Positions 25,170 through 33,493 of a stretch of 64,000 nt of DNA are shown one piece after another (the first letter of the stretch is position 1; each line of letters opens with the position of its first letter). The position numbers and the translations under genes were made by a program. A model generated the notes under the pieces. The model searched no databases, was not told the origin of the DNA, and worked only from the letters and a program-made list of their open reading frames with translations. The DNA is from Conexibacter sp. SYSU D00693 (GTDB lineage Bacteria > Actinomycetota > Thermoleophilia > Solirubrobacterales > Solirubrobacteraceae): positions 930,001-994,000 of the forward strand of contig NZ_CP070950.1 of assembly GCF_017084525.1 (NCBI RefSeq). The letters run 5' to 3'.

Positions 25170-26020
25170 CGGCTGCCGCCTCCCTCACGCTCCTCCTCGC
25201 CCCGCCGGCCCACGCGGTCGTCGGCGGCACCCCGCTGGACGTGGCCGCCGACGCGCCGTGGCTCGTCAAGGCCGGCCCGTGCTCCGGCACGCTCGTCGCG
25301 CCCGACCTCGTCGTGACCGCCGCGCACTGCGCGGACGGGACGCCCCTGGCGCAGCTCGCGGCGCGGCCCGCCGCCGGCGGCCCCGCGGTCCCCGCCGTCG
25401 CCCTGACGGTCCACCCCTCCTACGGCCTCGCGCCCACGCCCCACCACGACGTCGCGGCGATCGGCCTGGCCGCCGCGCCCGCCGGCACGGCGGTCCTCCC
25501 CGTCGCGGGTGGCCCGCCCGCCGCGGCGACGCCCGTGTGGGTCGCCGGCTGGGGCGCGACGGACGTCGCGGGGACCGAGCGCAAGCCGGTCTTCGGCCCG
25601 CGCGCGGCCGACCCGCTGCGCGGCGCGCTCGCCGCGCTGGACCGCACGACGTGCACGCGCTGGTACGCGGGCCACAAGCCGCGCACCCCGCTCGACGCGT
25701 CGATGGTCTGCGCGCGCGACCCGCTCGAGCCGGCCGGTCTGGGCCGTGCGGTGGCGCCGTGCCTGGGCGACTCGGGCGGCGCGCTCGTGGCGCCCGGACC
25801 GGTGCTGGCCGGCGTCTTCTCGTGGACGCACCGCTGCGGCGACGAGGGCGACCCGTCCGTCTTCACCGGCGCGGGGGCCGTGCGGGCGGTCGTGGCGCGC
25901 GCTAGCCGCCGGCCGGGTTCGGCCCGCGCACGGGGCGCAGCTTCGTCACGGGGGCGGCGGGCGGCTCGACGTCCTGGAGCGACGCGACGCGGCGCTCGAG
26001 GTCGCGCAGCCGCGCGCTGA
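25154..26020 (+). CDS. secreted trypsin-like serine protease (S1 family)
   Basis: 288 aa, GTG start overlapping the preceding gene by 16 bases. Residues 1-19 are a signal peptide (LLLAAAASLTLLLAPPAHA). Catalytic triad: His in VVTAAHC, Asp in HHDVAAIGL, Ser in CLGDSGGAL. The mature protein starts VVGGTP, like a trypsin propeptide-cleavage product, and has three likely disulfide pairs. After residue about 250 the frame runs 119 bases antisense into cysE, adding about 40 Arg/Ala/Gly residues; this tail may be non-functional. Confidence 0.88.
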   Translation: MRLLLAAAASLTLLLAPPAHAVVGGTPLDVAADAPWLVKAGPCSGTLVAPDLVVTAAHCADGTPLAQLAARPAAGGPAVPAVALTVHPSYGLAPTPHHDVAAIGLAAAPAGTAVLPVAGGPPAAATPVWVAGWGATDVAGTERKPVFGPRAADPLRGALAALDRTTCTRWYAGHKPRTPLDASMVCARDPLEPAGLGRAVAPCLGDSGGALVAPGPVLAGVFSWTHRCGDEGDPSVFTGAGAVRAVVARASRRPGSARARGAASSRGRRAARRPGATRRGARGRAAAR

Positions 26021-26639
26021 GCTCCTTGATCGCGTCGGCGACCGGGTCGGGCAGGTGGATCCAGTCGGCGTCCGGCCCATCGGGGCGGCGGCCCTCGATG
26101 CGCACGACGTGACCGGGGTTGCCGACGACCGTCGAGTCCGGCGGCACGTCGGTGATGACGACCGAGCCCGCGCCGATCTTCGCGCCGTCGCCGACCTCGA
26201 TCGGCCCCAGGAGCTTGGCGCCCGAGCCGATGACGACGCGGTCGCCGACCGTCGGGTGGCGCTTGCCGGTGGCGAAGCCCGTGCCGCCGAGCGTGACCCC
26301 CTGGTAGAGCGTCACGTCGTCGCCGACCTCGGCGGTCTCCCCCACCACGACGCCCATGCCGTGGTCGATGAACAGCCCGCGGCCGATGCGCGCGCCGGGG
26401 TGGATCTCCACGCCTGTGACGGCGCGCGTGACGTAGGCGATGGAGCGCGGCGCGAGCGGGACGCCCGCGTCGTGCAGGGCCTTGGCGACGCGGTGGGCCA
26501 GGACGGCCTGGACGCCGGGCCAGCTCGCGAGGATCTCCACGGAGGAGACGCCGCGGGCGGCGGGGTCGCGCTCGTGCGCGGCGGCGACGTCGCGGCGCAC
26601 CTCGCCGGCGACCCGCCAGACCAGCCCAAGGCCGAGCAT
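25902..26639 (-). CDS. cysE: serine O-acetyltransferase CysE
   Basis: 245 aa. A short N-terminal helical region leads into the left-handed beta-helix. Active-site motifs are DHGMGVVVGETAEVGDDVTLYQGVTLGGTG and KRHPTVGD. It makes O-acetylserine from serine and acetyl-CoA for cysK, whose stop lies 20 bases upstream. The C-terminus adds a coiled-coil-like segment (DAIKELSARLRDLERRVASLQ) beyond the usual end. TACCCT lies 9 bases before ATG 26639. Confidence 0.94.
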   Translation of the reverse strand: MLGLGLVWRVAGEVRRDVAAAHERDPAARGVSSVEILASWPGVQAVLAHRVAKALHDAGVPLAPRSIAYVTRAVTGVEIHPGARIGRGLFIDHGMGVVVGETAEVGDDVTLYQGVTLGGTGFATGKRHPTVGDRVVIGSGAKLLGPIEVGDGAKIGAGSVVITDVPPDSTVVGNPGHVVRIEGRRPDGPDADWIHLPDPVADAIKELSARLRDLERRVASLQDVEPPAAPVTKLRPVRGPNPAGG

Positions 26640-26648
26640 CTGCGATCG

Positions 26649-26654
26649 AGGGTA
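26649..26654 (-). promoter_or_regulatory. -10 box TACCCT of cysE
   Basis: Ends 9 bases before ATG 26639 in the 20-base gap after cysK, so cysE may also be transcribed separately from cysK. Confidence 0.4.
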
Positions 26655-26659
26655 GCGGC

Positions 26660-27586
26660 CTAGGTCGGGGCGAAGAAGGGGGCGCTCACGTAGCGCTCCC
26701 CGCTGTCGGGGAGCACGAGCGCGATGCGCTTGCCCTGGGACTCGGGCCGGCGCGCGACCTCCAGTGCCCCGTACAGCGCGGCGCCGCACGACATGCCGCT
26801 GAGGATCCCCTCGCGCGCGGCCAGCAGGTGGGCGAGCTGGATCGCGTCGTCGTCGGGGCACTGCAGGACCTCGTCGACGACGTCGCGGTCGAAGACCTGC
26901 GGGACGAAGCCGGCGCCGATGCCCTGGATGCGGTGCGGGCCCGGCGGGCGCCCGGAGAGGACCGCCGAGGAGGCGGGCTCGACGGCCACGACCTGGCACG
27001 TCGGGTTGCGGCTCTTGAGGAACCGCCCGACGCCGGTGACGGTGCCGCCGGTCCCCACGCCGCCGACGAAGACGTCGACGTCGCCGTCCAGGGCCTCCCA
27101 GATCTCCGGGCCGGTGCCGGTCTCGTGGGCGGCGGGGTTCGCGGGGTTGGAGAACTGGTCGGGCAGGAAGACGTCGGGGCCCGTGGCCAGGCGCCGGGCG
27201 GCGGCGACCGCCTCGTCCATCCCGCCCATCGACTCGACGATCTCCACGCGCGCGCCGTAGAGCTTGAGCAGGGCCTCGCGCTCCCGGCTCATGCCCTGGG
27301 GCAGGAAGATCGCGAGGTCGTAGCCCTTGGCGGCGCAGACGAAGGCGAGCGCGATGCCGGTGTTGCCCGAGGTCGCCTCGACGATCGTCGTGCGGCCCGG
27401 CTCGATCTGGCCCGCGCGCTCGGCCGCCTCGACCATGGCGACGCCGATGCGGTCCTTGACCGAGCCGCCCGGGTTGGCCGCCTCGAGCTTGGCGAAGAGC
27501 TCGACGCCCTCGGGCGCCAGGCGGGTCAGCTGGACCATCGGCGTGTGGCCGACGTGCTCGGCGATGTTCGTCGGGACGCGGGCCAC
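26660..27586 (-). CDS. cysK: cysteine synthase A (O-acetylserine sulfhydrylase)
   Basis: 308 aa PLP enzyme (fold type II). The PLP lysine is in NPGGSVKDRI near residue 43, the substrate loop is EATSGNTGIAL, the phosphate-binding loop is GVGTGGTVTGVG, and EGILSGMSCGAAL follows. It converts O-acetylserine and sulfide to cysteine. GTG start; TAGCGT lies 12 bases upstream. It precedes cysE on the same strand. Confidence 0.96.
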   Translation of the reverse strand: MARVPTNIAEHVGHTPMVQLTRLAPEGVELFAKLEAANPGGSVKDRIGVAMVEAAERAGQIEPGRTTIVEATSGNTGIALAFVCAAKGYDLAIFLPQGMSREREALLKLYGARVEIVESMGGMDEAVAAARRLATGPDVFLPDQFSNPANPAAHETGTGPEIWEALDGDVDVFVGGVGTGGTVTGVGRFLKSRNPTCQVVAVEPASSAVLSGRPPGPHRIQGIGAGFVPQVFDRDVVDEVLQCPDDDAIQLAHLLAAREGILSGMSCGAALYGALEVARRPESQGKRIALVLPDSGERYVSAPFFAPT

Positions 27587-27598
27587 GTGCGGCCCCTC

Positions 27599-27604
27599 AC
27601 GCTA
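27599..27604 (-). promoter_or_regulatory. -10 box TAGCGT of cysK
   Basis: Ends 12 bases before GTG 27586, predicting about five untranslated bases. Confidence 0.35.
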
Positions 27605-27614
27605 CAGGGACCGC

Positions 27615-28829
27615 TCAGGGCTCCACGGGCCGCGCCGTCGGGTCGACGATCGACCCGCCGGCGTCCGGGCGCTTGCACAGGACGCCCAGGACGAGCGGCT
27701 CGGCGGTCGTCCGGCTGATGCCGGCGTGGGGCGCGACGAGGACCGTCGCGGTCGCGTCGGTCCCGATGCGCGTGCCGGGCGCGTACGCGGCGTCGACGCG
27801 CCCGCCCTCGGGGGGCAGCAGGTCGGCGACGCGCAGGCCCGGCGGGCAGGCGACGTCCAGGCGCTGCTCGCGCGGCACGACGCGGTGGCGGACGACCGCC
27901 GTCCCCGACGGCAGCGGCGCGGCCATCGCGACGGCGCCGCCGGGCAGCGCGAGGCTGCGCAGGGCGACGGGTGACGGGTCGCCGGCGGCGAAGACCTGCA
28001 CCCCCAGCGTCGTGCCGGCCGCGACGACGGCGGCCGTGCCGGCCGCGGCCTTCGCGCCGCCCGTCGCCTTGCCCGCGGCGAAGAGCTTCACGCCGGTCAG
28101 CGCCAGGAGGAGCCCGGCGGGCGGCGCAAGGACGTGCAGCTGCCGGCGCTGGGCCTTCAGCGCCCCGCGCAGGGCCCGGCACTCGGGGCATGTCGCCACG
28201 TGGCGCAAGGTCCGGGCGTTCGCGCGGCGCCGCTCGTCGTGGGCGGCGAGGAGGTCGTCGCGGAACGGTCCGCAGTCGGCCGAGCGTGCCTCGTGGGCGC
28301 GGGCCAGGCCGCAGCGCGCGCGGTGCACCAGGCTGCGGGCCGCCAGCGGGGTGACCTGCAGCTCGGCGGCGACCTCGGCGTGGCTGAGGCCGTCGAGCTC
28401 GCGGCGCACGAGCGCGTGGCGCTGGGAGGTCGGCAGCGCCGCGACGTCGTCGAGCAGCCGGCGCAGGTCGTCGCGGCGCTCGGCGGCGACCACGGGCTCG
28501 TCGCGCGGGTCGGCGAGCAGGACGGTGTCCTCCAGCTCGACGGCGCCCCCGCGCACGCGCCCGAGCTCGTCCAGGCAGCAGTTGCGCACGAGGCGGTAGA
28601 GCCACGGGCGCAGCTGCATCGGGCGGTCGTCGCGGCGCAGCGCGCGGTGCGCCCGCCACAGCGCCTCCTGGACGACGTCCTCGGCGAGGTCCGGGCCCGC
28701 CTGGCGCAGGACCTTGCCGGCGAAGCGCGTGAGCTGCGGGCGGTAGCGCGCGTCGAGCTGCTCGAACGCCGCCTCGTCGCCGCCGCGGAAGGCGGCGACG
28801 AGGCGCTCGTCGTCCAGGCGCCGGGTCAC
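27615..28829 (-). CDS. ECF sigma factor fused to zinc-finger and transmembrane/extracytoplasmic region
   Basis: 404 aa, GTG start overlapping the SH3-domain gene by four bases. Region sigma-2 spans about 10-90 (DLAEDVVQEALWRAHRAL) and sigma-4 about 125-178 (LPTSQRHALVRRELDGLSHAEVAAEL). A zinc-binding H210-x3-C214-x2-C217 signature, typical of ZAS anti-sigma factors, follows. One or two hydrophobic stretches (about 236-283) precede a beta-rich C-terminal domain likely outside the membrane. The fusion implies a membrane-tethered sigma factor held inactive in cis and released by proteolysis or ligand; that mechanism is inferred. A similar protein is encoded at 30360-31844. Confidence 0.85.
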   Translation of the reverse strand: MTRRLDDERLVAAFRGGDEAAFEQLDARYRPQLTRFAGKVLRQAGPDLAEDVVQEALWRAHRALRRDDRPMQLRPWLYRLVRNCCLDELGRVRGGAVELEDTVLLADPRDEPVVAAERRDDLRRLLDDVAALPTSQRHALVRRELDGLSHAEVAAELQVTPLAARSLVHRARCGLARAHEARSADCGPFRDDLLAAHDERRRANARTLRHVATCPECRALRGALKAQRRQLHVLAPPAGLLLALTGVKLFAAGKATGGAKAAAGTAAVVAAGTTLGVQVFAAGDPSPVALRSLALPGGAVAMAAPLPSGTAVVRHRVVPREQRLDVACPPGLRVADLLPPEGGRVDAAYAPGTRIGTDATATVLVAPHAGISRTTAEPLVLGVLCKRPDAGGSIVDPTARPVEP

Positions 28830-29116
28830 GAGCGTCCCGGCGCGCACAGGACCTTCGAGACGAGCCAGCCCTGGGCGCCGGTGCGCTGGGCGCGCACGAG
28901 CGACCAGCGGCCGTTGGCGGTCCGTCCCAGGACGACGAACCGCTGGGGCTTGCGCAGCTGGGCGACGGCGAACCCGCCGGGCGCGTCGCGCAGGGCCACG
29001 CGGTCGACGCACAGCGCACGCGCCGGCGCGGCCGCCGCGGCCGGAGCCGCGGCGGCGAGGAGGGCGCCGCCCGTCAGGGCGAGGGCGACCGCGTGGGTGG
29101 CGCGGCCGGCGCTCAC
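28826..29116 (-). CDS. secreted SH3-like domain protein
   Basis: 96 aa, GTG start overlapping the upstream stop by four bases. Residues 1-35 form an alanine-rich signal peptide. The rest matches a bacterial SH3 fold: VALRDAPGG, VVLGRTANGRWSLVRAQ, GWLVSKVLC. Such domains bind cell-wall peptides. Two cysteines (CVDRV and VLC) could form a disulfide. It sits between the secreted 246-aa protein and the fused sigma factor. Confidence 0.75.
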   Translation of the reverse strand: MSAGRATHAVALALTGGALLAAAAPAAAAAPARALCVDRVALRDAPGGFAVAQLRKPQRFVVLGRTANGRWSLVRAQRTGAQGWLVSKVLCAPGRS

Positions 29117-29853
29117 TGCTGGGCGCTGGGCGTCTGGCGCAGCACGCGGGAGTGCATGGCGAGCGTCGTGCGGCCGGTGAGCTGGCCGGTGCTGACGCGC
29201 ACCACGAGGTCCATGCTGTCCCCGCGCGCGCGGGTCGTGCCGACGAGCGTCACGGTGACGGGCCCGCTCTGGGCGGCGCGGCCCTTGACCTTCTTCTTGG
29301 CGGTCTTCAGGCGCTTGGCCTTCAGGGCGCGGCTGGCCTTCGCCGTCCGGGCCTTGCCGGAGGCCGGGTACGGGTTGCCGTAGGGGTCGAGCGTCGGCTT
29401 GCCGTCGGCGCCGACGAAGTCCCATCCGACGGCCTTGCAGCTCGCGCCGAAGCGCAGCGACTCGGCGTTGAGCTTGGCCTCGCTCTCCGGGCGGACGAAC
29501 GTGCCGTCGGGCTGCTTGACGGCGCCGGGGATGCCGCCGTTCGGGGTGTTCGCGGCGGCCGGCTCGGGCTCGACGACGCCGAAGTACTCGAACGTCTGGG
29601 CGGCCAGGTCGATGCCGGGGCCGCTGATCTCGATGCCCTGGCACGGCAGGACGGTGTTCCAGTCCTGGCCGAGCGCCTCGACCGGGAGGCGGTACTCCTT
29701 GGAGGTGTTGGACTCGAGGGTGTAGGTCGCGTCGTACTTGACGACCTTGCTCGGGTCGAAGTGCGGCGCGGGCCGGTCCTGGGCCGCGACGGCGGTGCTC
29801 GAGGCGGTGGCGGCGAGCAGGGCGGCGGCGGCGATGGTGCGGGTCTTGGTCAC
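29113..29853 (-). CDS. secreted protein of unknown function
   Basis: 246 aa, GTG start with AAGGAG eight bases upstream. It has a signal peptide (residues 1-24, ending AVAAQ), a globular region with two cysteines (LPCQG, ASCKA), then a strongly basic stretch near residues 175-195 (KAKRLKTAKKKVKGR) and a beta-rich end. No family recognised. It is first in a three-gene coupled operon with the SH3 protein and the sigma fusion, so it may be the envelope partner of that sensor. Confidence 0.75.
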   Translation of the reverse strand: MTKTRTIAAAALLAATASSTAVAAQDRPAPHFDPSKVVKYDATYTLESNTSKEYRLPVEALGQDWNTVLPCQGIEISGPGIDLAAQTFEYFGVVEPEPAAANTPNGGIPGAVKQPDGTFVRPESEAKLNAESLRFGASCKAVGWDFVGADGKPTLDPYGNPYPASGKARTAKASRALKAKRLKTAKKKVKGRAAQSGPVTVTLVGTTRARGDSMDLVVRVSTGQLTGRTTLAMHSRVLRQTPSAQQ

Positions 29854-29943
29854 TTGCGGTGCTCCTTCGGGGTTGGCGAGGGGAGAACCGCCCGCCGCAC
29901 GTCGATGTTGCGGCACTTGTGCGCCGGTCGTGGTGGAGCTGCC

Positions 29944-29949
29944 TAGAGT
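29944..29949 (+). promoter_or_regulatory. -10 box TAGAGT of the cupin gene
   Basis: Ends 7 bases before ATG 29957 in a 103-base divergent gap. Confidence 0.5.
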
Positions 29950-29956
29950 CGCTGCC

Positions 29957-30358
29957 ATGGGCAGCCACGCCACGAAGCGCAACCTCCTCACCGATGTCGA
30001 GGACCAGGCCGCGAAGCACGGGATGGGCGCCGTGCTCGAGGGGCGGTTCCTGCGCGAGCAGCTCGACGCGGAGGGCGTCGGCCTGAGCCTCCAGCGCATC
30101 AAGCCGGGGCAGCGCGTGCCGTTCGGCCACCGCCACCGGCGCCAGGAGGAGCTCTACGTCGTGGTGCGCGGCGGGGGACGGGCGAAGGTCGAGGACGAGG
30201 TGCTCGAGCTGGGCCAGTGGGACGTCCTGCGGGTGGCCGCCGCGGCGTGGCGCGGGTTCGAGGCGGGGCCCGACGGGCTGGACGTCATCGCCTTCGGCGC
30301 GCCGGCCGGCGGCGATCGCAGCGAGGCCGAGACGGAGATGGGCTGGTGGGCGGACTGA
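29957..30358 (+). CDS. cupin-domain protein
   Basis: 133 aa single cupin barrel. Motif 1 has HRHRRQEELYVVVRGGG with two metal-type histidines and the conserved glutamate; motif 2 has LGQWDVLRV but lacks the second histidine. The role is unknown. It lies between the two fused sigma-factor genes, divergent from one operon and converging with one base of separation on the other. Confidence 0.82.
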   Translation: MGSHATKRNLLTDVEDQAAKHGMGAVLEGRFLREQLDAEGVGLSLQRIKPGQRVPFGHRHRRQEELYVVVRGGGRAKVEDEVLELGQWDVLRVAAAAWRGFEAGPDGLDVIAFGAPAGGDRSEAETEMGWWAD

Positions 30359-30359
30359 G

Positions 30360-31844
30360 CTAGCCGGCCGGCGGCGCCGTCTGCGGCGTCGCCGTCGGGC
30401 CCGGCGTCGCGAGCGGGGGCGGGGCGGGCTGCTCCGGAGCCGCTGCGGGGCTCGGGGCGGGCGGCGAAGGAGGCGGCGACTCGGTCGTCGGCGCGGGCGT
30501 CGGCTCGGGCGCCGGCTGCGGGGCGGGCGTCGGTGCCGGTGTGGCTCCGGCCTCGCGCAGGATCCGCTCGCGGGAGCGCTCGCGCAGGGCACGCGCCTCG
30601 ACCTGGGCGCGGAAGCGGTCGCGCTCCGTGGGCCGGCTGCGGGCCACCATCCGGCGGGCGCGGGCGTTGCAGGCGTCGTCCTTCGGGCCCTCGCAGCCCA
30701 GGGTCGCCTTGGCCTCGGTGAGCCGCTGCCACTTCAGGACCCGCTCCTCGAGCAGGTCGGGCTGCTCGCGGTCCTGGCGGTGGGCGACCGCCACGCCGCG
30801 CCCGCGCGGCGCGGGCGTGCCCGAGGCCGGGGTCGTCGTGTATGCGGGCGGGGCCGGCACCGCGACCGCCGGGCCGAGGGCGAGCGCGGCGCGGGTCGTC
30901 CTGCCGGGGGCGTCGCTGCGCTGCGCCCCACCGGGCGCGGGCTGACCGCTGGTGGTGGCGGCGCCCTCGCGCCGCGACGTCGTCTCGGCGTCCGGGCGCA
31001 CGGCCGGCGCGCCCGCGAGCAGCACGGACGCGGCGCACGCTGCGGCGCAGAGCTTCGCGCTCAGCGCGCTCACGCTCGCCTCACCGGGCGCCTGGGCGAG
31101 GCTGAGGACCCGCAGCGAGGCGTCGCCGCGCACGAACGCCGTCGCGGCCGACCACCAGCCGAGCAGGCCGCCGCCGAGGACGGGCAGCGCGCGCGGGCCG
31201 CGGCCCAGCTCCGCTGCGAGGACGGCGCAGTCGTCGCAGCGGCGCACGTGGCGGTGCACGGCCGCCGAGGCGCGGATGCCGCGCGCGGCGCTGGTCCGCA
31301 GCGCGGCGCGGACGTCGTCGCAGCGCAGGCTCGTGCGCTCGTCGACGTGGCGGCGCACCGCCGCGCGGGCGCGCGCGACGAGGGCCTTGGCCGCCGGCTC
31401 GGGGGTCGTCAGCGTCTGGCCGATCTCGGCGAGCGTCGCGCCGCCCAGGGCGCTGAGGACGAACGCCCGGCGCTGGCGCTCGGGCAGCGCGTGGAGCGCG
31501 TCGAACGCCGCCTCGAGGTCCTCGCGGGTGCAGAGCGTCGCGTGGACGTCCGGCCCGGGCACCTCGAGCCCCTCCGACAGTGCGGTGCTCGTGCGCACCG
31601 CGGCGCTGCGCAGGGTGTCGAGCGCGCGGCGCAGGGCGACGGTGTAGAGCCAGGCCCGCGGCTGGTCGAGCCGGCCGCCGGCGCGCAGGTGGTGGACCGC
31701 CGCCTCGAAGGCCTCCTGGCAGGCGTCCTCGGCCAGCTCGCGCGACCCGACCCGCCGCTCCACCAGCCGCAGCACCGCGGCCCAGTGAGCGGTCAGCGCC
31801 TGCTCGTCGGGGTGGGCGGGCGGCGCGCAGGACGGGCTCGGCAT
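30360..31844 (-). CDS. second ECF sigma factor fused to zinc-finger and membrane segment
   Basis: 494 aa. Sigma-2 at about 14-82 (SRELAEDACQEAFEAAVHHL, QPRAWLYTVALRRALD), sigma-4 at about 112-165 (LPERQRRAFVLSALGGATLAEIGQTL). A zinc signature H199-x3-C203-x2-C206 follows, then hydrophobic stretches near 219-237 and 258-280. The long C-terminal part ends in an extended Pro/Ala-rich tail (from about residue 440). Same architecture as the protein at 27615-28829 but weakly similar in sequence. The frame is open far upstream, but ATG 31844 with GGAG six bases before it starts the sigma homology. Confidence 0.83.
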   Translation of the reverse strand: MPSPSCAPPAHPDEQALTAHWAAVLRLVERRVGSRELAEDACQEAFEAAVHHLRAGGRLDQPRAWLYTVALRRALDTLRSAAVRTSTALSEGLEVPGPDVHATLCTREDLEAAFDALHALPERQRRAFVLSALGGATLAEIGQTLTTPEPAAKALVARARAAVRRHVDERTSLRCDDVRAALRTSAARGIRASAAVHRHVRRCDDCAVLAAELGRGPRALPVLGGGLLGWWSAATAFVRGDASLRVLSLAQAPGEASVSALSAKLCAAACAASVLLAGAPAVRPDAETTSRREGAATTSGQPAPGGAQRSDAPGRTTRAALALGPAVAVPAPPAYTTTPASGTPAPRGRGVAVAHRQDREQPDLLEERVLKWQRLTEAKATLGCEGPKDDACNARARRMVARSRPTERDRFRAQVEARALRERSRERILREAGATPAPTPAPQPAPEPTPAPTTESPPPSPPAPSPAAAPEQPAPPPLATPGPTATPQTAPPAG

Positions 31845-31991
31845 CGCTCCGGTGACGGACGAACGCCGACGAGGTGACGCACCTTCGTCGGACACCGGCA
31901 GGGGCGTCACCGGCGGCCGCCTGGGCCGACGACCTGGTGCCCCCGTCGCGGGGCGCACCCACCACCACCGACTCCACGGAGGACGACCACC

Positions 31992-32576
31992 ATGCAGCTC
32001 CGCATCCTCACACGGCCCGTGCTCGCCGCGGGCGCCGTCGCCGCCGCACTGGGGATGTCCCCGGCCGCGGCCTCCGCCGCCCCCGCCGCCCCCGCCGGCC
32101 CGCCCCCGCCCATCCCGTCCGACCCGGCCGACCCGCCGACGGTCACGGCCCACGTCGAGCTCCTCCGCGAGGACGGCAGCCTCATCCGCCGCTACGACTG
32201 CGCCTGGCAGACCGCGCCCGACACCGACGACTGCTGGTTCGTCGTCCACGACGGCCCGGATCGCGTGAGGTTCCTCAAGGCCCAGGGCGCCGCGAAGGCC
32301 ACGACCACCACCGGCGTCCCGGGCCGCGGTCAGGGCGAGGGCACGCTCGAGCAGCGCGCCGACGGCACCTGGCTGTACCGCGGCTCGCACACCTTCGAGA
32401 ACGGCTTCACCCGCACCTGGGGCTTCGTCGCCGATCCGTCCGGCACGACGTGGGTGCGCTGGGAGGTCTCGGACCAGCCGAGCACCGCCGGCGTCGCGCG
32501 CGCCTCGACCTCGCGCCGGGCGATCGGCCGGGCGTCGTCGAAGCTGAGGGCCAAGCGGAAGGTGCGCGGGCGCTAG
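31992..32576 (+). CDS. secreted protein of unknown function beside the sigma fusion
   Basis: 194 aa. ATG 31992 follows GGAGG at 8-10 bases. Residues 1-29 are a signal peptide (ending ASAAPA), then a Pro-rich linker, a globular domain with two cysteines (DCAW, DCWF) and several Trp/Phe-rich strands, and a basic C-terminus (SKLRAKRKVRGR). It is divergent from the 494-aa sigma fusion with a 147-base gap, so it is a candidate target of that sigma factor. Confidence 0.72.
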   Translation: MQLRILTRPVLAAGAVAAALGMSPAAASAAPAAPAGPPPPIPSDPADPPTVTAHVELLREDGSLIRRYDCAWQTAPDTDDCWFVVHDGPDRVRFLKAQGAAKATTTTGVPGRGQGEGTLEQRADGTWLYRGSHTFENGFTRTWGFVADPSGTTWVRWEVSDQPSTAGVARASTSRRAIGRASSKLRAKRKVRGR

Positions 32577-32586
32577 CTCGCCCCGA

Positions 32587-32623
32587 TGACGCCTCGTGCA
32601 TGTCCTGCATGCACGAGGCGTCA
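32587..32623. repeat. perfect 16-base inverted repeat at the 3' end of the DUF559 gene
   Basis: TGACGCCTCGTGCATG, a five-base loop, then CATGCACGAGGCGTCA. The stop TGA of the minus-strand DUF559 gene lies in the right arm (32621-32623). Long perfect arms suggest a strong terminator or mobile-element-like end. One arm recurs exactly at 33472-33487. Confidence 0.88.
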
Positions 32624-33493
32624 CGCGGCGCGCTCCAAGGCCGCCCGCAGCGCCGAGAGGACCGCGACCGGCTGCTCCTCGACCTGCACGCGGGTGAAGC
32701 GCAGCACCTGCCATCCACGAGCGACCGCGCGGGCGTCGCGGTCGTGGTCGCGGTTCCACTGCCGCACGTTGCCGTGCCACGTCCAGCTGTCCGTCTCGAC
32801 GGCGACCCGCCGCTCGGGCCACGCGAAGTCGACGTGGTGGCCCTTCGCCAGACGATGCTGCGTGGCCGGCCGCGGCAGGCCGCCGTGCCGGCACAGGGCG
32901 AAGAAGGTGCGTTCGAGCTTGGAGCGCGTGCCCTCGTCCAACTGCTCGAGCAGGGCATCGAGCGACCGAGCCCCGGGTCGACGGAGCGCACGTGCCTCCA
33001 GCACGCGCGACACGTCCAGCTGGCGGCGGTGGAGGAGCTCCATGGCGAGGTCGAGCAGTCGGCCGCGCTCCCACTGCGCCGCGAGGTCGACGAGCGTCCG
33101 CGTCGGGGACGTGACGGGGATGCCATGACGGCGTGTGCGGTCGCTGGGCGTCAGGACCTTGGCGCGGTGCACGACGATGCCCGGCCGGCCGTCGGCCCGG
33201 CCGAGCGCGATCACGTCGACCTGCGGCCGGCGCTGCGGCGCGAGTCCGTGGAGCGCGGCGGCCGACTCGTGGCTCAGCACGCCGTTGCTCGCAAGCGTCG
33301 CGGCGAGCCAGCGTGCGTGCGGCGTGAGCACGGGTGTGACGCTGAAGACGCCGACGTGGACGCGGTGCAGCCAGCGTTGAGCCACGGCGTGCTGGATCGC
33401 GCCGCGCCCCCACCCGAGGTCGCGAAGCTGAGCCGTGGTGATCAGCGCGTGCTGCCGGCGCGCGATCTCGATGACGCCTCGTGCATGCATCAC
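32621..33493 (-). CDS. AbiEi-like winged-helix protein with C-terminal DUF559 nuclease-like domain
   Basis: 290 aa. The N-terminus (ARRQHALITTAQLRDLGW) is the winged-helix domain found in AbiEi-type antitoxins and related proteins. The middle resembles the AbiEi region (GVLSHESAAALHG, PVTSPTRTLVDLA). The C-terminal part is DUF559/Vsr-like: HHVDFAWPERRVAVETDSW and DHDRDARAVARGWQVLRFT, consistent with a PD-(D/E)xK core. This architecture is common and uncharacterised in actinobacteria. No AbiEii-type toxin is next to it. The first codons (GTG 33493 or ATG 33490) lie in a palindrome copy. Confidence 0.75.
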   Translation of the reverse strand: MMHARGVIEIARRQHALITTAQLRDLGWGRGAIQHAVAQRWLHRVHVGVFSVTPVLTPHARWLAATLASNGVLSHESAAALHGLAPQRRPQVDVIALGRADGRPGIVVHRAKVLTPSDRTRRHGIPVTSPTRTLVDLAAQWERGRLLDLAMELLHRRQLDVSRVLEARALRRPGARSLDALLEQLDEGTRSKLERTFFALCRHGGLPRPATQHRLAKGHHVDFAWPERRVAVETDSWTWHGNVRQWNRDHDRDARAVARGWQVLRFTRVQVEEQPVAVLSALRAALERAA

